Source of the DNA: a virus
Length of the DNA: 64,000 nucleotides
Strand: one strand, 5' to 3'
Virus record (IMG/VR): IMGVR_UViG_3300035211_000097
Location: 1-64,000 of that record
A program made the translations under genes and the position numbers. Of the stretch, positions 1 to 6,841 are shown one piece after another. Under the pieces are notes generated by a model. The model was given only the letters and a program-made list of their open reading frames with translations, did not search any database and was not told the DNA's origin. Position 1 is the stretch's first letter, and each line of letters begins with the position of its first letter.

Positions 1-1
1 T

Positions 2-328
2 CTAAAGTACCGGGGCAAGTGCAAAGAGATGTCTGAGGCACTGGCAGAAGAGAAAGGGTACAGGCTTGTCCGGGGTTGGTATCATGAACCTATGTGGAAA
101 AAGAAACAGCCTCACTGGTGGTGTATGGATGATCAGGGAAATATCCATGATTCTACTGTCAAGCAGTTTCCGTCAGGTGGTATCCGGGAATTTTATGAAG
201 AGTTTGCCGGGGTGTTTGTGTGTCAAGAGTGTGGTAAGGAATTCCGGGAAGAGAATGGGTATCGGGGTGGGACTCCATATCCGGTATGTAGTTCTGAATG
301 TTACGGGAAAATGGTGGGTTTATTATGA
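2..328 (+). CDS. conserved phage protein with C-terminal zinc finger, 5'-truncated
   Basis: The reading frame is open to the left edge and already encodes conserved-looking residues (YRGKCKEM) before the first ATG at 29, so the gene probably starts outside the window. It resembles a small conserved phage protein family I recall, with a YRGKC-KEM start, an HWW motif and an FPSGG...YEEF stretch. The C-terminus has CxxC and CSSEC pairs that could bind one zinc. The function is unknown. Its stop overlaps the start of the next gene (ATGA), so the two are probably translated together. Confidence 0.75.
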   Translation, partial: LKYRGKCKEMSEALAEEKGYRLVRGWYHEPMWKKKQPHWWCMDDQGNIHDSTVKQFPSGGIREFYEEFAGVFVCQECGKEFREENGYRGGTPYPVCSSECYGKMVGLL

Positions 329-780
329 GTGATATGGAACATTGCCCTGTATGTGGCAAGGAACGGGTAGCATCTTGCCGATGTCTCCGTAATGATTCGC
401 ATTGTGAGAATGGTCATTACTGGCATATATGTACAGTGCATAATAGGATCGTGGAAGGATCATCTGATCGTAGTTTGGATATCTTGGAATGTACCTGTGG
501 TATTGGTGGCAGGCTGGAACAGAAGCCAAAGCAGAAAACAGAAATAACGTATGATTGTCCTGTGTGTGAAAAACCTATGCAGCCGAAGAGTTATAAATTT
601 CACGTTGGGGAAATCCCTGTGTCAGTTCCTACAAAAGTCGATGACAATCACTTCAGAGGGGTCTGCGTGCATCTTTTCTTTACATGTGACTGTGGATGTC
701 AGATTAACGCATATGTTCCTGTAGCGGAAGAATACAAGGTATATGTGGACATAAATAAAGTATATCTGGAAAGAAAGTAA
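325..780 (+). CDS. cysteine-rich putative zinc-binding protein
   Basis: 151 aa starting at ATG 325, which overlaps the previous stop as ATGA. An in-frame ATG at 298 lies inside the upstream gene without a good ribosome site. Several cysteine pairs are visible: CPVCGKE near the N-terminus, CRC, CTCG, CPVCEKP in the middle and CDCGC near the C-terminus, interspersed with histidines, so two or more zinc ribbons are likely. No enzyme motif is seen. The 27-bp promoter-like element begins directly after its TAA stop. Function unknown; nucleic-acid or protein binding is a guess from the zinc ribbons. Confidence 0.7.
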   Translation: MSDMEHCPVCGKERVASCRCLRNDSHCENGHYWHICTVHNRIVEGSSDRSLDILECTCGIGGRLEQKPKQKTEITYDCPVCEKPMQPKSYKFHVGEIPVSVPTKVDDNHFRGVCVHLFFTCDCGCQINAYVPVAEEYKVYVDINKVYLERK

Positions 781-807
781 CGTTTTCTTGGATAATGTCG
801 TATAGTA
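781..807 (+). promoter_or_regulatory. 27-bp promoter-like element, copy 1
   Basis: The element begins CGTTTTCTTGG directly after a TAA stop and ends TGTCGTATAGTA. It matches elements of identical length at 1848, 5728 and 8163, with a weaker copy at 58801. TATAGT at 801-806 could be a -10 box, but no TTGACA-like box lies 16-18 bp upstream. It sits upstream of the membrane-protein gene at 833. Confidence 0.7.
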
Positions 808-832
808 CAGTGGAAATATTGTGGAGGTTTTC

Positions 833-1162
833 ATGAAAAAGAAGCATAGAAAGAAGCATAAATGGACATGGCTGGGTATTTTGAATTTTTTGATACTACA
901 GTGGTTTTTTGTAAGACTGGCAAAAGAAGTTAGGTTTGGGAAGGTCGAAAGATATCACTTACTTACTGGGATTGTTCCATTTACAGGTTGGTGGTCGAAT
1001 TACATTTATGTGGGCAAGGTCAGACAGGCAGTGTACCGGCATGATGCTGACATGGCGTTTTTGAAAAGTACTTTACATGAAGTTGTGACCGATTATATGA
1101 AATTATCTTCACGAGTATATGTTCTTGAGCAGAAAATTAAAATTAAAGAGAATGAGAAATGA
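833..1162 (+). CDS. small membrane protein with C-terminal coiled coil
   Basis: 109 aa. ATG 833 was chosen because GGAGG at 823-827 sits 5 nt upstream; the in-frame GTG at 821 overlaps that site. A very basic start (KKKHRKKHK) precedes a hydrophobic segment (WLGILNFLILQWFF), then a second moderately hydrophobic stretch (LLTGIVPFTGWW). The last 40 residues look helical and charged. The basic leader predicts a cytoplasmic N-terminus. No family recognised. It is the first gene after promoter element copy 1. Confidence 0.65.
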   Translation: MKKKHRKKHKWTWLGILNFLILQWFFVRLAKEVRFGKVERYHLLTGIVPFTGWWSNYIYVGKVRQAVYRHDADMAFLKSTLHEVVTDYMKLSSRVYVLEQKIKIKENEK

Positions 1163-1299
1163 GTGATGTATTCTACAAGCTGACTTACTGTGCGTACAAT
1201 AATTTTATGTGCCATTATTTTTTTGATACTCGTGATGAATTGTACGAGGGAGTGATCAAGTTTTTACAGCTGGATCATGTGTCGTATGTTATCGTCTGA
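1159..1299 (+). CDS. small hypothetical protein, 46 aa
   Basis: A short frame beginning MSDVFYKLTY, with ATG overlapping the previous TGA as ATGA. It fills an otherwise empty gap between the membrane protein and the next promoter. The translational-coupling overlap, the same as used by many neighbours, is the main support; no domain is recognised. It ends just before the TATAAT box at 1306. Confidence 0.5.
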   Translation: MSDVFYKLTYCAYNNFMCHYFFDTRDELYEGVIKFLQLDHVSYVIV

Positions 1300-1302
1300 C
1301 TA

Positions 1303-1316
1303 AGGTATAATAAAAT
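1303..1316 (+). promoter_or_regulatory. TATAATAAA -10 type promoter
   Basis: GGTATAATAAAATC with TATAAT at 1306-1311 lies 20 bp before the start of the gene at 1332. The hexamer and downstream AAA match the other TATAATAAA promoters in this window, although here the TG of the extended -10 is replaced by AG. No clear -35 box. Confidence 0.5.
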
Positions 1317-1331
1317 CAGAAGGATTTTTAT

Positions 1332-1847
1332 ATGGTAAAGATACATTATGTAAAGCATGCAAATGAAGATAATTCGGCAGTAACGGCAGGCAATCCCTAC
1401 TTCTGGTGGAAGCTGGACGGGGTGAAATATTACAGTGCAACGATGCCTACACAGGATCAGCTGACAAGCGATACATTCATATTGTCAATACAGACAATCA
1501 ATGATGCTTTGGCTGGTGCAGACTTCAGTTCATATGTAACAGCTGTGGGATTTGTGGACGGGCAGATTACAGCGGTTACTGCTTTAAAGACTCAGGAAGA
1601 AACAAATCTGGACGATCTCAGCAGTTTTCCAAAAGATGCCATGGAAGCATACCGGATAAGTGTGCGTATAGTTGATCTGGAAGATATGCTGGTAAGACTG
1701 GAAGAGGACACAGATTTTGATGAGCTGAATTATGCAGAGCAGAATTTGGCTGAAGAACCGACAGACGCTACCCTTATAGCATTGTATCAGGCAGAACTTC
1801 AGGAGGCCCTGAATACAGTACGCAGTATTCAGTATGAGGGCAGGTAA
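1332..1847 (+). CDS. conserved phage protein of the HYVKKA/YWWW family, paralogue 1
   Basis: 171 aa. The N-terminus (KIHYVKHA ... AVTAGNPYFWWK ... YYSATMP) matches the paralogue at 2558 over the first ~50 residues and resembles a family I recall from many phages. The remainder is acidic and probably helical, with a coiled-coil-like stretch near residues 105-165. Function is not known. Ribosome site AGAAGGA precedes ATG 1332. The second 27-bp promoter element starts right after its stop. Confidence 0.7.
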   Translation: MVKIHYVKHANEDNSAVTAGNPYFWWKLDGVKYYSATMPTQDQLTSDTFILSIQTINDALAGADFSSYVTAVGFVDGQITAVTALKTQEETNLDDLSSFPKDAMEAYRISVRIVDLEDMLVRLEEDTDFDELNYAEQNLAEEPTDATLIALYQAELQEALNTVRSIQYEGR

Positions 1848-1874
1848 CGTTTTTCCGGATAATGTCGTATAGTA
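1848..1874 (+). promoter_or_regulatory. 27-bp promoter-like element, copy 2
   Basis: Starts CGTTTTTCCGG directly after the TAA of the preceding gene and ends TGTCGTATAGTA, with TATAGT at 1868-1873. It is nearly identical to copy 1, including the central GGATAATG. It lies 16 bp upstream of the start codon of the methyltransferase-like gene, with AGGAGG in between. Confidence 0.72.
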
Positions 1875-1890
1875 GTTAGGAGGGTAAAGC

Positions 1891-2520
1891 GTGCTTGATA
1901 AAATAATGCCAAAGGTTGATGTTCCTACAGGGAAATCTGGTGATGTAGAAATAACACGGAAGTGGGTATCGGGTACGCCGAATTATCGGATTAGGGATGG
2001 CAGATATGTCCCGGAGGGTGAATACACTTTTATGCATATTAACGGTTGTTTGGTAATGTCGGATACACCGGATGAGCGTAGAGATCATCTATCTGCTTAT
2101 AACCATGCTGAAGGTGATTGTCTGGTTGCTGGTCTGGGGCTTGGCATGATTGTAAATGCTATGCTGTTGAAACCGGAAGTGGATACCGTGACTGTTGTGG
2201 AAATAAATCAGGATGTAATTGATTTGGTATTTCCGTGGCTGAAGGAGAAGTACAGAGACAAGGTTCGAGTATATTGTGATGACATTATGGAAATACGGCC
2301 ATCGAAAAAGTTTAACGGCTATGAGGGTGGCTGGTATGACTGTATATGGTCTGACATTTGGAATGATTTGTGTACTGACAATCTGGAAGAAATGCATACG
2401 CTACATAGACGTTGGGGTAAGTCTGGTAATTGGAAAGGGTCGTGGGTAAAGAGTATCTACAGGATAAGGTGCGCAGAAGAAAGTATTATTATGGAGTTGT
2501 TTGAAACCTGTACTTGTTAG
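1891..2520 (+). CDS. SAM-dependent methyltransferase-like protein (spermidine-synthase-like fold)
   Basis: 209 aa, GTG start at 1891 preceded by AGGAGGG. After an N-terminal beta-rich stretch, residues 77-90 contain a glycine-rich motif I (CLVAGLGLGM), followed by an acidic strand end (VVEIN, E104) and CDD at 129-131, then YDCIWSDIW near 149-157. This order fits a Rossmann methyltransferase or spermidine-synthase-like domain. The substrate cannot be read from sequence. The C-terminus is unusually basic and shows no further domain. The gene lies between two paralogous genes (1332 and 2558). Confidence 0.6.
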   Translation: MLDKIMPKVDVPTGKSGDVEITRKWVSGTPNYRIRDGRYVPEGEYTFMHINGCLVMSDTPDERRDHLSAYNHAEGDCLVAGLGLGMIVNAMLLKPEVDTVTVVEINQDVIDLVFPWLKEKYRDKVRVYCDDIMEIRPSKKFNGYEGGWYDCIWSDIWNDLCTDNLEEMHTLHRRWGKSGNWKGSWVKSIYRIRCAEESIIMELFETCTC

Positions 2521-2557
2521 ACCCTTGATGTATTTTAGAAGAAGGAGTGATGAATAG

Positions 2558-3067
2558 ATGACCAAAGTACATTATGTAAAGAAAGCCCGGAAAGATAACC
2601 CGGCAGTAAAAGCAGGTGAACCATACTGGTGGTGGCAATTTTATAAGCAGAAGACGAAGCATTACAGTGCTACCAAGCCGAAGAATTCACAGCTTACGCA
2701 GAGTCCTTTCTGGCAGGAGATGTATGACATTCAGGACGAGATTGCAGCCTGTTCTTTTAATTCACATGATGATGCTGTGAATTTCATTGATGATATATCC
2801 AGCAGGGTTAGTGATTTAATTGATGCAGCACAGAGCAGTCTGGACAGTCTGCCTGAACAATTTCAGGATTCTCATATGCTGAATGAAAGAGTGTCGGAGC
2901 TGGAAAGTATGCAGGATGAAATTGAATGCATTGATACCGGTGATCTGGAAACCGCAGAGCAGGAGAAGGATGCTGACCCGGATAATGAAGAAAAGGAAGA
3001 AGCCTTTGATGAAGCTCTGCGTGAAGTAAAAGCTGCGATACAAGATATTTCTTATAACGGGGAATGA
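2558..3067 (+). CDS. conserved phage protein of the HYVKKA/YWWW family, paralogue 2
   Basis: 169 aa. KVHYVKKARKDNPAVKAGEP, YWWW and KHYSATKP near the N-terminus are close to the gene at 1332 and to a recurring phage family of unknown function; this copy is nearer the form I remember. From about residue 60 it is acidic and helical with a likely coiled coil (residues 105-165). A GAAGGAG ribosome site lies upstream. The two copies flank a methyltransferase-like gene, which suggests duplication followed by insertion, or a retained pair with different partners. Confidence 0.72.
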   Translation: MTKVHYVKKARKDNPAVKAGEPYWWWQFYKQKTKHYSATKPKNSQLTQSPFWQEMYDIQDEIAACSFNSHDDAVNFIDDISSRVSDLIDAAQSSLDSLPEQFQDSHMLNERVSELESMQDEIECIDTGDLETAEQEKDADPDNEEKEEAFDEALREVKAAIQDISYNGE

Positions 3068-3068
3068 T

Positions 3069-3290
3069 ATGGAATTGGCTGAAGAAAAAATAGACAGGAT
3101 ATTAAGTTCTCTGTATTCCCGAATTGTTGCCGGGGATGCGTGGCTGTTCTATGACGGTATCGAGGATGTGTATTATGTGATGCGCAGGAAACGGTACGTA
3201 AAGAAAAATGAAAATTTATATACCGGCAATGATTTCTGTGAAGCTTTGGATGTTCTGGAACAGGCAGGAAAGGACTGGGAGGATCAATGA
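3069..3290 (+). CDS. small hypothetical protein
   Basis: 73 aa, starting one base after the previous stop. Mixed charged and aromatic sequence with a basic patch (MRRKRYVKKNE) in the middle; no membrane segment and no recognised domain. Its stop overlaps the ATG of the next gene (ATGA), so it belongs to the same translational chain. Confidence 0.6.
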   Translation: MELAEEKIDRILSSLYSRIVAGDAWLFYDGIEDVYYVMRRKRYVKKNENLYTGNDFCEALDVLEQAGKDWEDQ

Positions 3291-3748
3291 TTGTATTCAT
3301 CATATTTTCAGTAATGTTTGCAACAGGTTTCGGACTTGTCCTGTATGACAAGCTGAAGAAAAGAAATGTAAGATACGGGCCTTTCTGGTTGCTACTGGCG
3401 GGTAGCCTGTGTGTGCTGGTCAGTATGATTTGCTTCATGGTAAAACCTTTTGAACGTGATCGGTTTTTATTACGATATGATCAAGAAATGATGTATTTGA
3501 TCAGGTGTGAACAGAATGATAATTTGACAGGGGCTGAGATCGTGCAGGCTACTGAGATAATCATCAGGACAAACACCGAGATAAATACACACTGGCGGTA
3601 TTATAAAAATCCGTGGATTGGCGTTTATTATGATGGAGTGATTGCAGAGCTTCCTACTTATGATGTCAGGAAAATTCCTGTGGCACATATATTGCAAGAT
3701 TTAGATGTGGGGATGACGTTTAGTTATGGCGAAGACTGGAAAGAATAA
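3287..3748 (+). CDS. membrane protein with two N-terminal transmembrane segments
   Basis: 153 aa, ATG overlapping the previous stop, with GGGAGG 5 nt upstream. Two hydrophobic helices (about residues 2-20 and 33-53) are linked by a short basic loop (KLKKRNVRYG), predicting both termini outside the cytoplasm. The C-terminal ~100 residues form a soluble domain with many Tyr/Ile residues (RTNTEINTHWRYY). No family recognised. It overlaps the next gene by 23 bases. Confidence 0.65.
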   Translation: MIVFIIFSVMFATGFGLVLYDKLKKRNVRYGPFWLLLAGSLCVLVSMICFMVKPFERDRFLLRYDQEMMYLIRCEQNDNLTGAEIVQATEIIIRTNTEINTHWRYYKNPWIGVYYDGVIAELPTYDVRKIPVAHILQDLDVGMTFSYGEDWKE

Positions 3749-4160
3749 TTTACCGGCAAAAGAAACCGGTGTAAAAATAAAGTATGAGGCCCGGACTGAA
3801 GGACGGTTTACCAATAAGGTGCTTGATTCTTATATAAAACCGCATGATCATGAAGAGGAAGCTAAGTATACATACACACGGACTATTTCACATTTTTTAG
3901 TTCCCATAAAGGGCAGGTGGGAAGTTACGTGGTTACAGCAGCGATACGGTAAAGATTATCAGGAAGCTATACGCAGAGAGATGGCATATAAATTGGCTGA
4001 GAAGTTGATGGAAAGTGATCTGTTTGATCATTTTCTTGAGTATTCACAGAACCCGAAGACAATGGCAGATCGTGTGGAATTTTCTGCTAATGTGGTTATA
4101 GCCAAGCCGGGTATGAGTGAATACCGGATGATTACTTTACCTGAAGGGCCATTTTCATGA
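3726..4160 (+). CDS. hypothetical protein
   Basis: 144 aa. It begins inside the last codons of the preceding membrane-protein gene and ends in an ATGA overlap with the next gene. The N-terminal 25 residues are basic; the middle has KYTYTRTISHF and a helical stretch (YQEAIRREMAYKLAEKLM). No recognisable domain or membrane segment. Function unknown; kept because of tight coupling to neighbours on both sides. Confidence 0.6.
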   Translation: MAKTGKNNLPAKETGVKIKYEARTEGRFTNKVLDSYIKPHDHEEEAKYTYTRTISHFLVPIKGRWEVTWLQQRYGKDYQEAIRREMAYKLAEKLMESDLFDHFLEYSQNPKTMADRVEFSANVVIAKPGMSEYRMITLPEGPFS

Positions 4161-4624
4161 AGACTATGTTTAAGAACGTGGCGAAGAAACACCGGGATGG
4201 GACACAGACTGTACGTGTAAAGCAGAAGCGTTTTTTTTGGATACATATTCAAAAGACTTTTGCATTTATGATTAGGCTGAATAGAAATGTATTTCTTACG
4301 GTATTTCATATTACATTTAAGCCATTTGGTTTTTATAGTTTGGTATGGTCTACAGAAGAGGGCGGGAAGTATCGGGGATTTTTTGGAATACTCAAACACA
4401 GCAAGTATACTGTATTACATGCAGGGCCTGATGAAACGTTTTTAACGCTGCACTTATTTGGTAAATGGGTTGAGATACCAAAAAGCCGGAGAGGTATTTT
4501 ACAGAGGGCAAAGCAACAGGCTCAGGCTATATATGGGGGTGCTGCCAGAGTGAGTATGACCATAGATAGAAAAGTGATAATTACACATGCAGATACCGGG
4601 GTTCGTTTATTGCGAGAGTCATGA
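4157..4624 (+). CDS. basic hypothetical protein
   Basis: 155 aa. Strongly basic N-terminal 40 residues, then an aromatic-rich part with alternating hydrophobics (FLTVFHITFKPFGFYSLVW) that may be a beta hairpin or membrane-associated segment. The C-terminal ~40 residues (KSRRGILQRAKQQAQ ...) are again basic. No family recognised. It is the last gene before the TATAAT promoter at 4625. Confidence 0.55.
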   Translation: MKTMFKNVAKKHRDGTQTVRVKQKRFFWIHIQKTFAFMIRLNRNVFLTVFHITFKPFGFYSLVWSTEEGGKYRGFFGILKHSKYTVLHAGPDETFLTLHLFGKWVEIPKSRRGILQRAKQQAQAIYGGAARVSMTIDRKVIITHADTGVRLLRES

Positions 4625-4634
4625 TATAATAAAT
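4622..4634 (+). promoter_or_regulatory. extended -10 promoter (TGATATAATAAA)
   Basis: TATAAT at 4625-4630 is preceded by TGA at the right position for an extended -10 element and followed by AAA. It overlaps the stop of the previous gene and lies about 30 bp before the holin-like gene at 4661. Confidence 0.6.
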
Positions 4635-4660
4635 TAATATTAATTTGGGAGTTATATCAT

Positions 4661-4999
4661 ATGGAAGATTTCATGAGCATTTTTATAGACGCAGGGCTGA
4701 TGATTGCTCTGGTTCTATTTGTTGAGCAGATCAAAAAGTTTCAGGGCAAGGAAACGATAAAGGTCTGGGGAGAAAAAAACGTTTACTTGCTTATTTACGC
4801 TGGTCTGTGCATCCCTTTAGCTATTCTGACCAGTATGAAAGACGGTGTGTTTGATGCTGATGTTAATACAACGCTGGCAGCAATAGGGATTACGTTTAGG
4901 ACGTTTTTTATAATGGCTACGGTGGGATCGTTCCTGTATGATGCCATTATAAAAAAGGCCAGAAAGAAAAAGGAAGAAATTGCAAACAGCGAGGAGTAA
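4661..4999 (+). CDS. small three-helix membrane protein, candidate holin
   Basis: 112 aa with GGGAG 7 nt before the ATG. Three hydrophobic segments are visible: about residues 8-24 (AGLMIALVLFVEQ), 43-60 (VYLLIYAGLCIPLAIL) and 75-96 (IGITFRTFFIMATVGSFL), followed by a highly charged tail (KKARKKKEEIANSEE). Size, three helices and a charged C-terminus fit class I holins, which form inner-membrane pores that release endolysin. No endolysin gene is adjacent, so this is an inference and another small phage membrane protein is possible. Confidence 0.45.
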   Translation: MEDFMSIFIDAGLMIALVLFVEQIKKFQGKETIKVWGEKNVYLLIYAGLCIPLAILTSMKDGVFDADVNTTLAAIGITFRTFFIMATVGSFLYDAIIKKARKKKEEIANSEE

Positions 5000-5004
5000 A
5001 GGCG

Positions 5005-5262
5005 ATGAATTTTAGTGTAGCATTAAGAGTACTTAAAGCCGGAAAAAAAATTGCACGAGCAGGATGGAACGGTAAAAACATGTGGCTTCAGTTGGTAGAA
5101 ATGGATTATTATTCCGTTCTGCCTGAGAAAATTGATGGTATAAAAACTGGCCCCGAATGGAATCTTTTGCCATGGATAGGCATGAAGACATCAGATGATA
5201 AATTTGTACCATGGCTTGCCAGTCAAACTGATATTCTGGCTGAAGATTGGGAAGTCATTTAA
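5005..5262 (+). CDS. tad2: Tad2-like anti-Thoeris protein (DUF2829)
   Basis: 85 aa. The sequence carries the family's hallmarks in order: MNF..ALRVLKAGKKIARAGWNG, MWLQLV, LLPWIGMKTSDDKFVPWLAS and a C-terminal DILAEDWEV. This matches the DUF2829/Tad2 family as I know it. Characterised members are small oligomeric sponges that bind the cyclic ADP-ribose signal made by Thoeris ThsB and so block the defence. The residues typical of the family (W near 21, PWIGM, PWLASQTD) are intact. It follows the holin-like gene by 5 bp in the same small operon. Function here is inferred from family membership. Confidence 0.85.
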   Translation: MNFSVALRVLKAGKKIARAGWNGKNMWLQLVEMDYYSVLPEKIDGIKTGPEWNLLPWIGMKTSDDKFVPWLASQTDILAEDWEVI

Positions 5263-5304
5263 CACAGGGAATTGAGTAAATAAATTATCATGGAGGTTAA
5301 AACC

Positions 5305-5637
5305 ATGAAGAGGTCTGGCTTAAGACTGCTGTTATTGGTAGCTTTGCTGTTTTCTTTATCAATAGCAGCGTACAGCGAGTGTCTGTACAACGGATCGTTT
5401 GATCTGGCTTTTACCGAAAACAAGATAGTCGTAGAGGGGGAAGTAGCTCTGGTGCAGAGTGAAATAATTATGACAGACTTTGTGTCTGTCGCCCCTATTC
5501 CATCCAGTGTCGATTATATAATGGTACTCTGGAACTGTAATATAATAATGATGGATAACCGGCGAAAGGTATGGAAGCGTTTATATAAGCACGATTTCCG
5601 TATTCGATCCCCGGATGATCTGATCAAAGCAGCATAA
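5305..5637 (+). CDS. small secreted or periplasmic protein
   Basis: 110 aa from ATG 5305; the ATG at 5290 lies over the GGAGG ribosome site and is unlikely to be used. A classical signal peptide is visible (basic MKRSGLR, hydrophobic LLLLVALLFSLSIAA, then AYS|EC as possible cleavage). The mature part has two cysteines and ends in a basic stretch (RRKVWKRLYKHDFRIR). No domain recognised. Export from the cytoplasm is inferred. It is the last gene before the candidate small RNA at 5660. Confidence 0.6.
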   Translation: MKRSGLRLLLLVALLFSLSIAAYSECLYNGSFDLAFTENKIVVEGEVALVQSEIIMTDFVSVAPIPSSVDYIMVLWNCNIIMMDNRRKVWKRLYKHDFRIRSPDDLIKAA

Positions 5638-5645
5638 TGGTTTCA

Positions 5646-5658
5646 AAGGTATAATTTT
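5646..5658 (+). promoter_or_regulatory. -10 type promoter for candidate small RNA
   Basis: AAAGGTATAATTTTA with TATAAT at 5650-5655, placed so that transcription would start near 5661, just before the first hairpin of the compact RNA that ends at the poly-T at 5720. No -35 box seen. Confidence 0.45.
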
Positions 5659-5659
5659 A

Positions 5660-5720
5660 AATCACCGGGATTCCTATTCCGGTAACAGCTGAGAGCTGGC
5701 CCCGATCGAGGGGCTTTTTT
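5660..5720 (+). ncRNA. candidate small non-coding RNA of three stacked hairpins
   Basis: About 60 nt between a TATAAT box and a poly-T run, with no reading frame. Three helices are adjacent: ACCGG (5664-5668) with CCGGT (5679-5683), CAGCT/AGCTG (5686-5698 region), and the terminator stem GCCCC (5699-5703) with GGGGC (5710-5714) followed by six T. It could also simply be a decorated terminator of the preceding operon. The 8-mers ACCGGGAT and ATTCCGGT of the first hairpin recur in the RNA at 8190-8339. Confidence 0.4.
5699..5720 (+). terminator. rho-independent terminator
   Basis: GCCCC-GATCGA-GGGGC followed by TTTTTT. It separates the anti-defence operon from the next promoter element at 5728. 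Confidence 0.75.
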
Positions 5721-5727
5721 CATGTAT

Positions 5728-5754
5728 CGTTTTCTGACATTATGACGTATAGTA
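5728..5754 (+). promoter_or_regulatory. 27-bp promoter-like element, copy 3
   Basis: CGTTTTCTGAC at the left end and TGACGTATAGTA at the right, with TATAGT at 5748-5753. Same length and spacing as copies 1, 2 and 4 but more divergent in the middle. It follows a terminator and precedes the gene at 5783, as expected for a promoter. Confidence 0.65.
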
Positions 5755-5782
5755 ATATGAAATATTTATTCGGAGGAAATTT

Positions 5783-6001
5783 ATGGACAAAGAAGCAAGG
5801 GTAAGAGTTTCAGTAGGTGATGATGCTGAGGATACTTTTGTCGTTTCCACAAGTGAAGCGCAGGGCGTGACGTTGTTATCTCTGCGGATTAAAGATGAAG
5901 GTGGTATAGTGAATACTGTGTCTGCTACCATTAACATGGACATCGTGAGAGAAATGGCAAAGGGCCTGAATTCGCTTATTGCGTACATGGACTCTGAATG
6001 A
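5783..6001 (+). CDS. small hypothetical protein
   Basis: 72 aa with CGGAGG upstream of ATG 5783. The sequence looks like a small beta-alpha domain: alternating hydrophobics (FVVSTSEAQGVTLLSLRIKD) followed by a helix (MDIVREMAKGLNSLIAYM). Acidic overall. No family recognised. First gene after promoter element copy 3; a G+C hairpin (GGGGCC/GGCCCC, 6005-6023) follows its stop. Confidence 0.6.
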   Translation: MDKEARVRVSVGDDAEDTFVVSTSEAQGVTLLSLRIKDEGGIVNTVSATINMDIVREMAKGLNSLIAYMDSE

Positions 6002-6004
6002 AAC

Positions 6005-6023
6005 AGGGGCCTTAATCGGCCCC
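6005..6023 (+). terminator. GC-rich hairpin, possible weak terminator or attenuator
   Basis: GGGGCC-TTAATCG-GCCCC-type inverted repeat between two genes, followed by GTAATTT rather than a long T-run. It might give partial termination or protect an mRNA end. Confidence 0.4.
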
Positions 6024-6044
6024 GTAATTTGTGTGGAGGTTTTT

Positions 6045-6347
6045 ATGAAAGTAGAACATTTTTTATGGATTGTGGCAGGTGTTATCGTCATCTGTTTGAT
6101 TGTAGGTGTTATTGGCGGTCTACAGGGATGCAGTCAGGCACCTGAGGAACCGGGAGAATTGGACGGTCAAGTCATGATGAATTTCTATGGTGAATTTTTT
6201 ATCGTACATCACATCGGAAACAAAATAACTTTGACATGGATCACACCAAAGAAAGCATTGCAGCTGCTGGCCGAGGATAAGGATGCCTCAGAGACGCTGG
6301 CCGAAAAACTTGGGGTAGAAGAGTCACAGGAGGTAAAAGGCAGATGA
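6045..6347 (+). CDS. single-pass membrane protein
   Basis: 100 aa from ATG 6045, which has GGAGG 7-8 nt upstream; an upstream in-frame ATG at 5979 falls inside the previous gene and is rejected. Residues 5-30 form one strong hydrophobic segment (FLWIVAGVIVICLIVGVIGGL) ending in GC, which could be an anchor or a lipobox-like site (GLQGC). The rest is a small acidic soluble domain. The next ATG overlaps its stop. Function unknown. Confidence 0.6.
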   Translation: MKVEHFLWIVAGVIVICLIVGVIGGLQGCSQAPEEPGELDGQVMMNFYGEFFIVHHIGNKITLTWITPKKALQLLAEDKDASETLAEKLGVEESQEVKGR

Positions 6348-6793
6348 GTGACAGGAGAATAAGATTCACGGAGAAGGATGTCAGAAGGCTGGCAAGTCAG
6401 GGCTACGATGCAAGGAAGAGGGCCTTGCCTGAAAGTACTAATATGTCTGAAGAGGGCTGGTATCAGTCTGGTTTTCTTGATGGCTATGCAGAGGCTACCA
6501 AGGACGTGAGGAAAGCAAAAGAACTGTCCGCACTGGCAAACATACAGAAGCAGTTTCCGATGAGCTGTGCAGAGAATTTTAAAGTCGAGGAAGATTTTAA
6601 ATGCCGGGCAAAAACATGTATTCTGAATAAAATACCTGAGACAGCGCAGATGATACAGAAAGAAGGTTGCGAATGTTTTTTTGCGAAAGAGGTGATAGCC
6701 ATACTGAGGGAGAGAGGTGACGAGCGTGTCTACAAAATTACCGCAGAGCGTGACAAGGAAACTGGAGAGACCGGCGAAGGAAAAGGAACCTGA
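6344..6793 (+). CDS. hypothetical protein with C-terminal cysteine cluster
   Basis: 149 aa, ATGA overlap with the previous gene. The N-terminal part is helical and charged (RFTEKDVRRLASQGYDARKRAL, then GWYQSGFLDGYAEA). Five cysteines lie in the second half, at SCAENF, KCRAKTC and GCEC, suggesting a metal site. The C-terminus is highly charged and Glu/Lys/Gly-rich. No family recognised. Confidence 0.55.
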   Translation: MSDRRIRFTEKDVRRLASQGYDARKRALPESTNMSEEGWYQSGFLDGYAEATKDVRKAKELSALANIQKQFPMSCAENFKVEEDFKCRAKTCILNKIPETAQMIQKEGCECFFAKEVIAILRERGDERVYKITAERDKETGETGEGKGT

Positions 6794-6841
6794 CCCTATA
6801 ATTTAGGGACGATAAAATAACAAAATGCTATGTAACTTGAC

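Noticed and set aside
1650-1676. Another 27-bp promoter element (CCGGATAAGTGTGCGTATAGTT) inside the gene at 1332
   Set aside because: The resemblance to the element needs insertions that break the constant spacing, and it lies in a conserved coding region with no gene start behind it.
5979-6044. N-terminal extension of the membrane protein at 6045
   Set aside because: It overlaps the previous gene, has no ribosome site and crosses a hairpin; ATG 6045 has GGAGG and directly precedes the hydrophobic segment.
6795-6809. TATAAT within CCCTATAATTTAGGG as a promoter
   Set aside because: It sits in the loop of a small hairpin, lacks TG before the hexamer and has a better promoter (6842) downstream.
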